Shown: positions 6,491-13,817 of the stretch, piece by piece
Numbering within the stretch: the first letter of the stretch is position 1
Layout of the letters: each line of letters starts with the position of its first letter
NCBI GenBank assembly: GCA_002327985.1
Contig: DCVM01000175.1
Location: 5,196-19,507, forward strand
Reading direction: 5' to 3'
Origin: Syntrophaceae bacterium UBA2188
GTDB taxonomy: Bacteria; Desulfobacterota; BSN033; UBA1163
DNA: 14,312 bases
The notes under the pieces: model-generated
What the model saw: only the letters and a program-made list of their open reading frames with translations
Told to the model about the DNA's origin: nothing
Databases searched by the model: none
Translations under genes and position numbers: made by a program

Positions 6491-7642
6491 TCAGGTCCCT
6501 TCGGCTTTGGCCAATTTCAATATGTCATTGACGTTGGGGTTTTTTCCTTGGATTAGCCTACCCATTGAGGCATCAATTCCAAAGAAGGCTGAAATTTGAA
6601 TCTTGCCTTTGACTTCTCCTCGTTCTCCAGATCCGCTGGGGCGAAACACTTCCATGACATCTCCCACCTTGAGACCGGTCAATCTTCCGGCATTAATGAA
6701 GACCTCTTCCCCTTCTACCTTGGCGATCCGACAAAACCAGTCGATGCGATCGAATTCCCTGGCAAGGGAACGTCCTAAATCAGCAAGGGTGAGATCGATC
6801 GCCTTTATTTTGGCCTTCTCTTCGGAAAAGGATCCCTTTTCCTTGGTCGCGATGATGGGATTATTAGCGGATAGGTTTTTAAGGGTTTTACCAGAGAAAG
6901 TGTCCATTAGCCTCATGTCTATTTTGATAATGGCTGAAGCCATTGCTTCTCGATCTTTAGTTGTCTTGGTGGTGAAGACATAGGGGCCTGAGAGTTGCCC
7001 CATTACCAGAGCATGAATCCCAAAGACTTCATTGAGTAATTGGAGAGCCTTGGGTTTCTCAAAATCCTTTAAATCGATTCCCTTTTTTTCAAGAAATTCT
7101 TTGACCAATTGATAGTCAATAAAGAGGACTTGTAGCGTTCTGCGGCTTACCTCTTTCATCAGTTTTTCAGCCACCCAGTCTCCGAATACCTCTTCGCCCC
7201 CAGTAGTTCGATCATCAAAATAGGTGACCACTACTTTTTTCTTTAAACCTGGAGGCGCGGGTTTCGATGGAGATACGATGAGGACCTCTTCCTCTATAGA
7301 AGGCAATGGTTTTGTAGAAGTGACAGGGGACTCTTTTTTTATTTCCTCCATTCGCATAGGCGGAGTGGTAAAGGTATCCTTTTTAGAAAGGTATTCATTA
7401 ACAGGGACATAAAGGTATTTGGGTTGATCCTTTCCCTCGGAGGCTTTTGGGTTTAAAACCTTGACATATTCTTCCTTATCAATAATGATTATCTCTTTAT
7501 CTATTAACTCTTTCATTTTTGCTTTGTGAGGAGGTCCCTTTTTAATCGGAAACCAGGATGGTGTGGAGCAGGCAAAAACAAAAAGAAAGATAAAAAGTAG
7601 AACAAAAATGAGGGGGCGAGTTAAAGTCTCTCTTGAGTCCAT
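6491..7642 (-). CDS. Predicted lipoprotein with CsgG/FlgT-like domains
   Basis: From the ATG at 7642 the product has 383 residues. It begins with a lipoprotein signal: a basic start, a hydrophobic run LIFVLLFIFLFVFA and a lipidation cysteine at C25, with FVFAC as the lipobox. A low-complexity linker to about 132 is rich in K, P and S. Residues about 135-302 begin KKVVVTYFDDRTTGGEEVFGDWVAE and continue as an alpha/beta domain (IDYQLVKEFLEKKG, GIHALVMGQLSG, IIKIDMRLMDTFSGKTL). This resembles CsgG, FlgT-middle or LpoB-type periplasmic domains. Residues about 303-383, with FINAGRLTGLKVGDVMEVF, resemble the FlgT C-terminal domain. The role is unknown; an outer-membrane assembly or envelope function is inferred from the fold only. 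A TTG at 7678 could extend it by 12 residues, but it lies upstream of the predicted transcription start. Confidence 0.8.
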   Translation of the reverse strand: MDSRETLTRPLIFVLLFIFLFVFACSTPSWFPIKKGPPHKAKMKELIDKEIIIIDKEEYVKVLNPKASEGKDQPKYLYVPVNEYLSKKDTFTTPPMRMEEIKKESPVTSTKPLPSIEEEVLIVSPSKPAPPGLKKKVVVTYFDDRTTGGEEVFGDWVAEKLMKEVSRRTLQVLFIDYQLVKEFLEKKGIDLKDFEKPKALQLLNEVFGIHALVMGQLSGPYVFTTKTTKDREAMASAIIKIDMRLMDTFSGKTLKNLSANNPIIATKEKGSFSEEKAKIKAIDLTLADLGRSLAREFDRIDWFCRIAKVEGEEVFINAGRLTGLKVGDVMEVFRPSGSGERGEVKGKIQISAFFGIDASMGRLIQGKNPNVNDILKLAKAEGT

Positions 7643-7667
7643 TTTTTCACTTTTAGCAAACAATATA

Positions 7668-7696
7668 ATTATACACAAAAATTACATAAAAATCAA
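7668..7696 (-). promoter_or_regulatory. Sigma70-type promoter of the lipoprotein gene
   Basis: On the minus strand TTGATT (7691-7696), a 17-nt spacer and TATAAT (7668-7673). The -10 is a perfect consensus match and the -35 matches 4 of 6. The predicted transcription start is near 7661, about 20 nt before the ATG at 7642, which favours that ATG over the upstream TTG. Confidence 0.65.
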
Positions 7697-8006
7697 TCCC
7701 AGAATTTACATTTTTTACCATTCATAGGAGAATTTAGAGAAAGGCAGGAATGAATAAAATAAAAGGAAAACAAATAGTTAGAAAATAGAATCCCTCCCTT
7801 CAAGGGTTATCATAAAGATATCAGTCTTTTCAATGGGTTATCTCCTGATGGACTTCTTAACCATAAACTAAAACCTTTTAATCGTTCAGTCATTTCTGTA
7901 CAACGAAGTGTCCAAGTGCAACTCGGTGTTTTTTTCTGAAGTCGACGTGGAAGAGATGCCCGTCACTAAAAATTAATTATATATTTTAATGACTTAAGAT
8001 GAATAT
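7697..8006. other. AT-rich spacer between kdsB and the lipoprotein gene, no gene seen
   Basis: No open frame with a ribosome-binding site and no RNA gene were found in these 310 bases. A tiny CCCTT-C-AAGGG inverted repeat lies at about 7797-7807. The stretch at 7960-7990 is strongly AT-rich. The only supported element of the whole spacer is the promoter at its left edge (7668-7696). Confidence 0.5.
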
Positions 8007-8780
8007 TTATTTGGGATAGGAAAGATAAGTGATTACTTTTTGCAGGTCTTCGGGGGTGTCCACACACATGGGTTCATAACTGACAGGGGTTGCTTTGATG
8101 CGATAACCATTTTCTAATGCCCGAAGTTGTTCAAGTTTCTCAAGTTTTTCCAGAGGGGTGGGCTTCATTTTTGAAAAAAGAAGAAGAAATTTCCGACGAA
8201 ACACATAGACGCCAATGTGTTTGAACACCCTCTTGGGCAATGGCCTTTCCGTTCCAAAAGGGTGGGATTCGAGTTGTCCAATATGGAGATCCCGGGGAAA
8301 GGGGATGGGAGACCGGGAGAAATAAAGGGCAAGATCCTTTTGATCCACAACGACTTTTACAATGTGGGGATTGAGCCAATCCCTTACCTCCTCAATCCTG
8401 GTCATGAGGGTGGACATATGGAGGGTCTCGTCGATGAGAAGAGGACGTATTGCTCTGTCAATGATGTTTCCTTTGATGAGGGGTTCATCTCCCTGAACAT
8501 TAACAATGATTTCTGATTTGAGTTTCCGTGCAACCTCTGCCACACGGTCCGTCCCCGAGAAGTGGGTGGGTGAAGTCATGACTACTTTCCCACCAAAGGA
8601 TTCAACAGCCTCGGCTATTCTTTGGTCATCTGTGGCGATAATCACCTCGTTGATCAATTTTGATTGTTGCACTCCCTCGTAGACATATTGGATCATCGGT
8701 TTGCCAAGAATGTCGGCAAGGGGTTTCCCCTCAAACCGAGTTGAACCATATCTGGCAGGGATGACTGCAGAAATTTTCAT
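8007..8780 (-). CDS. kdsB: 3-deoxy-manno-octulosonate cytidylyltransferase (CMP-Kdo synthetase)
   Basis: Activates Kdo with CTP to CMP-Kdo for the inner core of lipopolysaccharide, which points to a Gram-negative envelope. From the ATG at 8780 the product has 257 residues, close to family length. It has the nucleotide-binding start ISAVIPARYGSTRFEGKPL, IIATDDQRI, GTDRVAEVA, NVQGDEPLI, FSRSPIPFPR and HIGVYVFRRKFLL, then a C-terminal LEKLEKLEQLRALENGYRI helix. All are typical of KdsB. An in-frame ATG at 8795 would add MKKRT but has no Shine-Dalgarno. The chosen start has AGAGGA only about 3 nt away, so the start is not certain. A perfect 20-bp palindrome sits 6 nt upstream of the ATG at 8795 (21 nt from the chosen start) and may regulate the gene. 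It stands apart from other LPS genes. Confidence 0.95.
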   Translation of the reverse strand: MKISAVIPARYGSTRFEGKPLADILGKPMIQYVYEGVQQSKLINEVIIATDDQRIAEAVESFGGKVVMTSPTHFSGTDRVAEVARKLKSEIIVNVQGDEPLIKGNIIDRAIRPLLIDETLHMSTLMTRIEEVRDWLNPHIVKVVVDQKDLALYFSRSPIPFPRDLHIGQLESHPFGTERPLPKRVFKHIGVYVFRRKFLLLFSKMKPTPLEKLEKLEQLRALENGYRIKATPVSYEPMCVDTPEDLQKVITYLSYPK

Positions 8781-8801
8781 AGTCCTCTTTTTCATGGATG
8801 T

Positions 8802-8821
8802 TCTGATTTAATTAAATCAGA
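8802..8821. promoter_or_regulatory. 20-bp perfect palindrome upstream of kdsB, candidate operator
   Basis: TCTGATTTAATTAAATCAGA is self-complementary over all 20 bases with no loop. It lies just upstream of kdsB and 138 bp after the PilZ stop. Lack of a loop and of a following T-run argues against a terminator. A dimeric regulator site is the more natural reading, but the cognate protein is unknown. Confidence 0.45.
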
Positions 8822-8959
8822 TTAAGATGGGACTGTCAACCTCCATTGCCTTCGCCTGCCTAATCGAAGATTCCTCTGTCAAAGACCTGTGCGGTAGGCA
8901 AGGTATTCAGCAAAGTTGAGGGGAGAGAGATCAGGGGAGGGGGAATGAACTCCTATTCT

Positions 8960-9388
8960 TCATCCCTCTACTTTAACGATCAAAGTTGATTTGCTCTCAG
9001 GGTTATCGATTAATTCTGCGTTTTTTGAAGAAGAAGGGTCATCCAAAAGTTTCTTTAGCCTTAAGTAATTCTCATACGAAATCTGAATAAACTTCAAACC
9101 ATACATAAATCCTTCCCAACCTTCCCAGTTGCAGATGTCTTTCCAGATGATTTCCGCTACCCCTTTGAAATGAGACGATTCAAAACCTTCGGGAAAAGAA
9201 ACTTCGATATTTAATCTCGACTCCACAGGCATGTCTTTAAAAGTTTGGATCAAAAGACCGGACTCACTTGCATCAATGGTCAATCCGGGATAAACATTTG
9301 GTTTTTCGGACATCTTAAAATGTAAAGGTAAACTGACCTGGGTTCTTGCATGTTTCCTTTTTTCTTTGTTACGGGATGGATCGTCCAT
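8960..9388 (-). CDS. PilZ-domain protein, predicted c-di-GMP receptor
   Basis: A 142-residue soluble protein with no signal peptide. It begins with a basic stretch holding the RxxxR signature R11-KHA-R15. The second PilZ signature follows as D39-A-S41-E-S-G44 (consensus D/NxSxxG). Both c-di-GMP-contacting motifs are therefore present, and binding is expected. The beta-barrel continues through FKGVAEIIWKD (74-84) and MYGLKFIQIS (95-104), and an acidic tail ends the protein. GAGAGAGG lies shortly before the ATG. Single-domain PilZ proteins typically relay c-di-GMP to motility, secretion or polysaccharide machinery; the partner here is unknown. It is followed by kdsB on the same strand about 180 bp on. 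Probably a separate transcription unit. Confidence 0.88.
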   Translation of the reverse strand: MDDPSRNKEKRKHARTQVSLPLHFKMSEKPNVYPGLTIDASESGLLIQTFKDMPVESRLNIEVSFPEGFESSHFKGVAEIIWKDICNWEGWEGFMYGLKFIQISYENYLRLKKLLDDPSSSKNAELIDNPESKSTLIVKVEG

Positions 9389-9473
9389 GTTGCCCTCTCT
9401 CGATTAGGATTTTTAGTACCCGCTGCGTTCCCTCTACGAATCCCTGTGGCTTGGCTTCTTCAGCATGAACAGA
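9369..9473 (-). pseudogene. Short coding-like segment, possible gene remnant upstream of the PilZ gene
   Basis: The minus-strand frame from just after a TAA at 9474-9476 reads 34 codons, SVHAEEAKPQGF...EGTQRVLKILIERGQ...IP, to a TAA at 9369-9371. It overlaps the PilZ start in another frame. The composition looks protein-like (an amphipathic KILIERG helix). It has no start codon of its own and I cannot name a family. It could be the C-terminal end of a decayed gene, a dispersed repeat or chance. Confidence 0.2.
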
Positions 9474-9845
9474 TTATTTCCAGAAATTTGCTGCAATAGT
9501 AGTGCCATAGGGTTTATGACTTGTATGGTTGTTGACTTTATTAGGTTTTCTTGAGATAGAGATTTTCTCAAGAATCCAAAAGGAGACTTTTTTTGTCACG
9601 ACGGAGGAAAAATTATAAGATGTTACCAAATAAAAATCTGTAAACCCCTTATGCAAAAAACTTCTCAAATTGTTTCCTTCAGTGCTTTTAGGAGTTCCGC
9701 TGGAGATAATATATCCCCTAAAAAAAGAGGAAAATTCGTCTTTACAAATAGAATGAAGAGGCATAGGATGATGCTAAGAATTGGGATTTGGATGAGGGTT
9801 TTTTAGCTTATTACCGGTGTCAGGTTTACACGTGCGAGGTCAACC
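9474..9845. other. Divergent AT-rich spacer before the hydrolase, no convincing gene
   Basis: This lies between the minus-strand PilZ gene and the plus-strand hydrolase. A 96-codon minus-strand frame (9474-9764) has no ribosome-binding site, no recognisable motif and an AT-rich composition unlike its neighbours, so I do not call it. GAGGT at 9836-9840 is the Shine-Dalgarno of the hydrolase. No confident promoter was found, though both flanking genes should start from here. Confidence 0.5.
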
Positions 9846-10625
9846 ATGTCTGAGAGAATTGTAATGATTCATGGGATGTGGGGGTCAGGGTGGTATTGGG
9901 AAAATTTTAAAGGGTTCTTCGAAAGCAAAGGCTATCAATGCGTGGTTCCAACGCTACGTTTTCACGATATGGATCCGAATGCAGCCCCAGATCCAAGGCT
10001 TGGAACAACCAGCCTTCTGGACTACGCCGAAGACTTAGAGAAATTGGTCCGTGGACTTCAGGTGATCCCTATCTTAATGGGCCATTCAATGGGAGGGCTT
10101 CTTGCACAAATTTTAGGAAGCAGAGGTCTGGCAAAGGCTCTTGTTCTTTTGACTCCTGCAGCACCTCATGGGATTATTGCTCTGAAGCCTTCCGTGATCA
10201 AGAGCTTCTGGAGCGGTCTCACAAAATGGGGTTTCTGGAGGAAGCCGATTCGTCAGACATTTGATGAAGCGGTGTATTCCATGCTGCATCTGATGCCTCC
10301 TGAAAGCAGGAGGAGTATATACGATAAATTCGGCTATGAGTCTGGTAGGGCCGCCTCCGAAATCGGGTTCTGGCTCTTTGATTCAAAGGGGGCGGCGAGA
10401 GTGGATGAATCAAAGGTGACCTGTCCTGTCCTCATCATCGCTGGAAAAGAAGATAGGATCACACCTGCATCAATGGTCCGAAAGGTTGCTGAAAAGTATA
10501 AGAAGGTGTCGACCTACAAAGAATTCTCAGACCATGCCCACTGGGTGATTGGAGAGCCTAGCTGGCAACAGATCGCAGAGTATGTCGAAGTGTGGCTCGG
10601 TCAAACCCTGCGTAAATCTGCCTGA
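9846..10625 (+). CDS. Alpha/beta-fold hydrolase
   Basis: Soluble 259-residue enzyme of the alpha/beta hydrolase superfamily, probably an esterase or lipase-like hydrolase. The oxyanion region is VMIHGMWGSGWYW (6-18). The nucleophile elbow is GHSMGG with S81. The acid is D203 in GKEDRITP and the base is probably H232 in DHAHWV, near the C-terminus, so the triad is complete. A variable cap region lies between about 110 and 180. There is no signal peptide. GAGGT sits 5 nt before the ATG. The next gene on the same strand begins 148 bp later, too far to assume an operon. The substrate cannot be inferred; a thioesterase or acyl-ester role linked to the downstream acyl-CoA-forming enzyme is only speculation. 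Confidence 0.88.
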   Translation: MSERIVMIHGMWGSGWYWENFKGFFESKGYQCVVPTLRFHDMDPNAAPDPRLGTTSLLDYAEDLEKLVRGLQVIPILMGHSMGGLLAQILGSRGLAKALVLLTPAAPHGIIALKPSVIKSFWSGLTKWGFWRKPIRQTFDEAVYSMLHLMPPESRRSIYDKFGYESGRAASEIGFWLFDSKGAARVDESKVTCPVLIIAGKEDRITPASMVRKVAEKYKKVSTYKEFSDHAHWVIGEPSWQQIAEYVEVWLGQTLRKSA

Positions 10626-10733
10626 GGATTTTGCTCTGATCTTCCAAAGTCTCTTCCTGAGGTCCAAGGCTTTCTGAAAAATATCGGGTAGCGATTTGAA
10701 ATTAAACCGATGGGTTAATTTGTGGAAATTTTC

Positions 10734-10762
10734 TTTACATTTTTGAGTGGGTATATTATAGC
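10734..10762 (+). promoter_or_regulatory. Possible promoter of the FrhB-like/iorAB operon
   Basis: TTTACA (10734-10739, 5 of 6 to consensus), a 17-nt spacer, then TATAGC (10757-10762, 4 of 6). The predicted transcript would begin about 5 nt before the ATG at 10774. No Shine-Dalgarno is visible in front of that ATG, so a nearly leaderless message is possible. Confidence 0.3.
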
Positions 10763-10773
10763 TCTTTCATAAA

Positions 10774-11910
10774 ATGGAAACCGGAGAAAAGATCAACAGA
10801 GGCCTCAAGGCACTCGAGGAGAAGGTCCTTGACCGCAACCTATGCACGGCGTGTGGGGCTTGCCTCTCCTTATGTCCCTATCTCCGTTCATGGAAGGGCA
10901 GGGTCGTGAAACTCGATGATTGTAATTTGGAAGAAGGACGTTGTTTTGCTTACTGCCCCCGAACTGAAGTGGACCTCGATGAAATCTACCAAACAGTTTT
11001 TGGAAAGAATTATGAGGAAATTGATGTGGGCCCTGCGAGAAAAATTATGATGGCACGGGCCAAAAATCCCATCTGGAGAAAGAAAGCTCAAACGGGAGGT
11101 GTGGTTTCCAGCCTTGTGGATTTTGCCTTACGAGAAAAAATAATTCGGGCTGGAATTCTTACCCCTCGCGATGGAGATCTTCTTCCCTATGGACAAATAA
11201 TAAGAGGCCGAAAGGGAATTCTCAGCGCTGCTGGGTCAAGTTATGTTTCAGGTCCTACTCTGGAAGCATTGAATAGAGGTGCCTGGAAGGGGCAGGAGCG
11301 AATAGGAATCGTGGGTTTGCCATGCCAGGTGCTCGCCTTAGCAAGGATGAAAACTTCAAAGCTGGAGAAAAAGACTCCTATAGATCAGGTGAATCTTGTG
11401 ATCGGTCTCTTCTGCACATGGGCTCTCGACTATAAACCATTTATGGCTTTCCTGCAAGATCGGGTAGACGGTCGCTCTATAAAAAAGCTGAACATCACAC
11501 CGCCTCCAGAAAGGATATTTGAGGTATTGGCTGGAAACAAATTATATCGGATATCTGTTGACGGCATTCGGCCTTTTATCCGACCAAGTTGCCGGGTCTG
11601 CCTGGATATGACTGCTGAACTTTCAGACCTCTCGATTGGAACCGTCGAAGGCAAGGAAGGCTGGAACACGGTAATTGTACGGACAGCAATGGGGGAAAAT
11701 CTCTTAAAACGGGCTAAGAGAGCAGGGGTTATTGAGACACGACCTCTTTCCAAGAATAATCTGAATCATCTTAAAGAGGCCTCGCTCCTCAAAAAGAGGC
11801 GGGTGCTTGACGCCCTCAATGAAAAGGGAGGGATCGAGAAGGCCTACTTTACCCTATCGCCTCAATTGATTAAGCGTATCCTTTCTGAGTCAGGGGAGAG
11901 CTTAACATGA
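10774..11910 (+). CDS. FrhB/FdhB-family iron-sulfur flavoprotein (F420 hydrogenase/dehydrogenase beta-like)
   Basis: A 378-residue cytoplasmic protein. The N-terminus carries a [4Fe-4S] motif, C24-x2-C27-x2-C30-x3-C34-P. A second cysteine group, C50, C57 and C61-P, is spaced irregularly. The FrhB N-terminal domain follows (TGGVVSSLVDFALREKII, 107-124; GLPCQVLALARM, 181-192, with C184). The FrhB C-terminal domain has GLFCTW (C214) and PSCRVCLDMTAELSDLSIG (271-289, with C273 and C276). Family members bind FAD and iron-sulfur clusters and move electrons between carriers such as F420, ferredoxin and partner enzymes. The stop overlaps the iorA start (ATGA), so it is very probably a functional partner of IorAB. 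An electron-transfer role is inferred; the carrier is unknown, and F420 use should not be assumed from the family name. No Shine-Dalgarno precedes the ATG. Confidence 0.88.
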   Translation: METGEKINRGLKALEEKVLDRNLCTACGACLSLCPYLRSWKGRVVKLDDCNLEEGRCFAYCPRTEVDLDEIYQTVFGKNYEEIDVGPARKIMMARAKNPIWRKKAQTGGVVSSLVDFALREKIIRAGILTPRDGDLLPYGQIIRGRKGILSAAGSSYVSGPTLEALNRGAWKGQERIGIVGLPCQVLALARMKTSKLEKKTPIDQVNLVIGLFCTWALDYKPFMAFLQDRVDGRSIKKLNITPPPERIFEVLAGNKLYRISVDGIRPFIRPSCRVCLDMTAELSDLSIGTVEGKEGWNTVIVRTAMGENLLKRAKRAGVIETRPLSKNNLNHLKEASLLKKRRVLDALNEKGGIEKAYFTLSPQLIKRILSESGESLT

Positions 11911-13817
11911 GTTCCATCGGCCAGAACGCTCCCGGGAAGACAGTGCTTTTGATGGGGAATGAAGCCATTGCCCGTGGAGCCCTCGAAGCAGGAGTGAAGG
12001 TATGTGCCGCCTACCCGGGGAACCCTTCTTCTGAAATTATTGGCACTCTTGCTAAAGTAGCTGGAAAGATGGGCCTTCATGTGGAGTGGTCGGTCAATGA
12101 GAAGGTTGCACTGGAAGTAGTTGCTGCTGCCTCTTTTGCAGGACTTAGAGGCCTCTGTGCGATGAAGCAAAACGGGCTCAACGTGGCCTCTGACTTTCTC
12201 CTCAACCTCAATCTCACAGGATGTCGCGGAGGTCTTGTCCTAGTCGTTGCTGATGATCCCGCAGGTGTTTCATCCAGCAACGAGGAAGATTCTCGTATCT
12301 ATGCCAAATTAGGCGATCTGCCTCTCTTGGAACCGGCTCACTTCCAGGAAGCCAAAGAAATGGCCAAGTCGGCATTCGAGATCTCTGAGCAACTGGGGCT
12401 TCCTGTTTTAATTCGGAGTGTGACCCGGGTTTCCCACGCCCGGGGAAATGTGTGCCTCAATGAGCTTCCCCAATCAAGTCCCAAACCGAAGTTTGATAAT
12501 TCTCTGCGATTTCACTCTCTCCCTGCAGTGATGAACCACAAACTGCTTCATGAAAAGCTTAACAGGGCCGAGGGGATGGCTGAAAAATCGCCCTTCAATT
12601 TCTATCGAGGGCCTGAAAAACCAGAATTGATGGTGATCACATGCGGGAGTGGATGGATGTATTCATTAGAAGCCATGACCAATATGAATGCTCAGGACAG
12701 AGTTGGAATTCTCAAATTGGGGACGACCTGGCCCCTTCCTGAGGATTTTGTCCTGAAGCATCTTAAAAAGGCAGATCGAATTCTTTTCATCGAGGAGGTG
12801 GACCCCTTCCTTGAGAATAATGTTAAGGAAATATATGCTCAGAGCTGTTTTATCTTGGGGCTCAAGTCTTTTTTTGGAAAGGCCAGCAAGCACGTCCCTG
12901 ATGTTGGTGACCTCAACCCTGAAATTGTCACCCATGCTATTCAGAATCTGATTCAAATTCCGTATGAGCCGCGACCTGCTGATTATGCACGGCGTGCCCG
13001 CGAGGCCGCCGCTGAACTCCTTCCTGCCAGGGCCCTCGGTTTCTGTGCAGGTTGCCCGCACCGGGCCACTTATTGGGCAGTAAAGATAGCCCTTGCTTTA
13101 GATGGGAGAGATGGTTTTGTTCTTGGCGACATCGGCTGCTATTCCTTGGGGATGGGCCCTTCTGGTTTTGGCCAGATGAAGACCTTGCACGCCATGGGCT
13201 CAGGCACTGGACTTGCCTGTGGCTTCGGTCAGCTCCATCAATTCGGTCTGGAGCAGCCTGTGGTCGCTGTCTGTGGTGATTCAACCTTTTACCACGCTGC
13301 GATGCCGGCTCTTGTGAATGCCTATTATAATGGGTCTAACTTCTTGCTTCTTCTTTTAGACAATAGCGCCACTGCCATGACCGGGTTTCAGCCCCATCCA
13401 GGGACAGGGGAGACCGCCACAGGGAGTGAAGCCCCAGTGATCGATCTTAAGGCCATCTGTGAAGTTTTTGGAGCTCATGTGGAGGTGGTTGATCCCTTTG
13501 ATGTGATGGCAACCGTTAAGACGATCTTGAGACTACTTCAGGATGTGAAAGGGGTAAAGGTCTTAATTCTTAAACGGGAGTGCGCCTTGGTCAGTGCCAA
13601 GCATCAAAGGAGACTTTACCGGGTTGAAGTTGACCGGGAACGCTGCCTGGGTGAGACCTGCGGTTGCAACCGGCTCTGTACACGCATCTTCAAATGCCCT
13701 GGGTTGATGTGGGATAAGGCGACCGGAAAAGCGCGCATTGATGAGGCCATCTGCACGGGTTGCGGGGTTTGCAGCGAGATCTGTCCTGCTTCGGCGATCC
13801 GGAAGGAGAAGGATTAG
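11907..13817 (+). CDS. iorA: Indolepyruvate:ferredoxin oxidoreductase alpha subunit
   Basis: Large subunit of a thiamine-diphosphate 2-oxoacid:ferredoxin oxidoreductase, which converts aryl-type 2-oxoacids plus CoA to acyl-CoA, CO2 and reduced ferredoxin. The product has 636 residues. The pyrimidine-binding domain starts LLMGNEAIARGALEAGV (14-30), then AAYPGNPSSEI and NEKVALEVVAAASFAG. The middle domain follows. The pyrophosphate-binding domain has GFCAGCPHR (378-386), GDIGCYSLGMGP (407-418) and the GDS...N cofactor motif (457-486, in GDSTFYHAAMPAL and LLDNSATAMTG). The C-terminal ferredoxin domain has an odd first cluster (C580, C585, C587, C591, C597) and a regular second one (C616, C619, C622, C626-P). 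Asn39 stands where this family usually has Thr in YPGTPS. GGGGAG precedes the ATG. Overlaps the FrhB-like gene by 4 nt; iorB follows immediately. The true substrate is unproven. Confidence 0.93.
   Translation: MSSIGQNAPGKTVLLMGNEAIARGALEAGVKVCAAYPGNPSSEIIGTLAKVAGKMGLHVEWSVNEKVALEVVAAASFAGLRGLCAMKQNGLNVASDFLLNLNLTGCRGGLVLVVADDPAGVSSSNEEDSRIYAKLGDLPLLEPAHFQEAKEMAKSAFEISEQLGLPVLIRSVTRVSHARGNVCLNELPQSSPKPKFDNSLRFHSLPAVMNHKLLHEKLNRAEGMAEKSPFNFYRGPEKPELMVITCGSGWMYSLEAMTNMNAQDRVGILKLGTTWPLPEDFVLKHLKKADRILFIEEVDPFLENNVKEIYAQSCFILGLKSFFGKASKHVPDVGDLNPEIVTHAIQNLIQIPYEPRPADYARRAREAAAELLPARALGFCAGCPHRATYWAVKIALALDGRDGFVLGDIGCYSLGMGPSGFGQMKTLHAMGSGTGLACGFGQLHQFGLEQPVVAVCGDSTFYHAAMPALVNAYYNGSNFLLLLLDNSATAMTGFQPHPGTGETATGSEAPVIDLKAICEVFGAHVEVVDPFDVMATVKTILRLLQDVKGVKVLILKRECALVSAKHQRRLYRVEVDRERCLGETCGCNRLCTRIFKCPGLMWDKATGKARIDEAICTGCGVCSEICPASAIRKEKD

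Noticed and set aside
7640..7678. TTG start at 7678 for the lipoprotein
   Set aside because: It overlaps the predicted -10 region (7668-7673) and lies upstream of the predicted transcript start. The ATG at 7642 gives a normal lipoprotein signal.
7797..7807. CCCTT-C-AAGGG hairpin as a terminator of kdsB
   Set aside because: The stem is only 5 bp with a one-base loop and no T-tract, and it is about 200 nt past the gene.
8919..8943. Purine-rich run as another copy of the GC-rich palindrome
   Set aside because: It resembles one arm of the repeat (GAGGGGAGAGAG and GGGGAGGGGG) but lacks the complementary arm, so membership cannot be supported.
9474..9764. 96-codon minus-strand open frame as a hypothetical gene
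   Set aside because: No ribosome-binding site, no recognisable motif or domain, and AT-rich composition unlike neighbouring genes. Kept only as spacer with a remnant possibility.
10721..10740. Sigma54 (-24/-12) promoter before the FrhB-like gene
   Set aside because: A GG doublet is present, but the required GC at the -12 element is absent at the right spacing.
12666..13284. Minus-strand open frames inside iorA
   Set aside because: Antisense to the thiamine-diphosphate domain of iorA, which is clearly the real gene.
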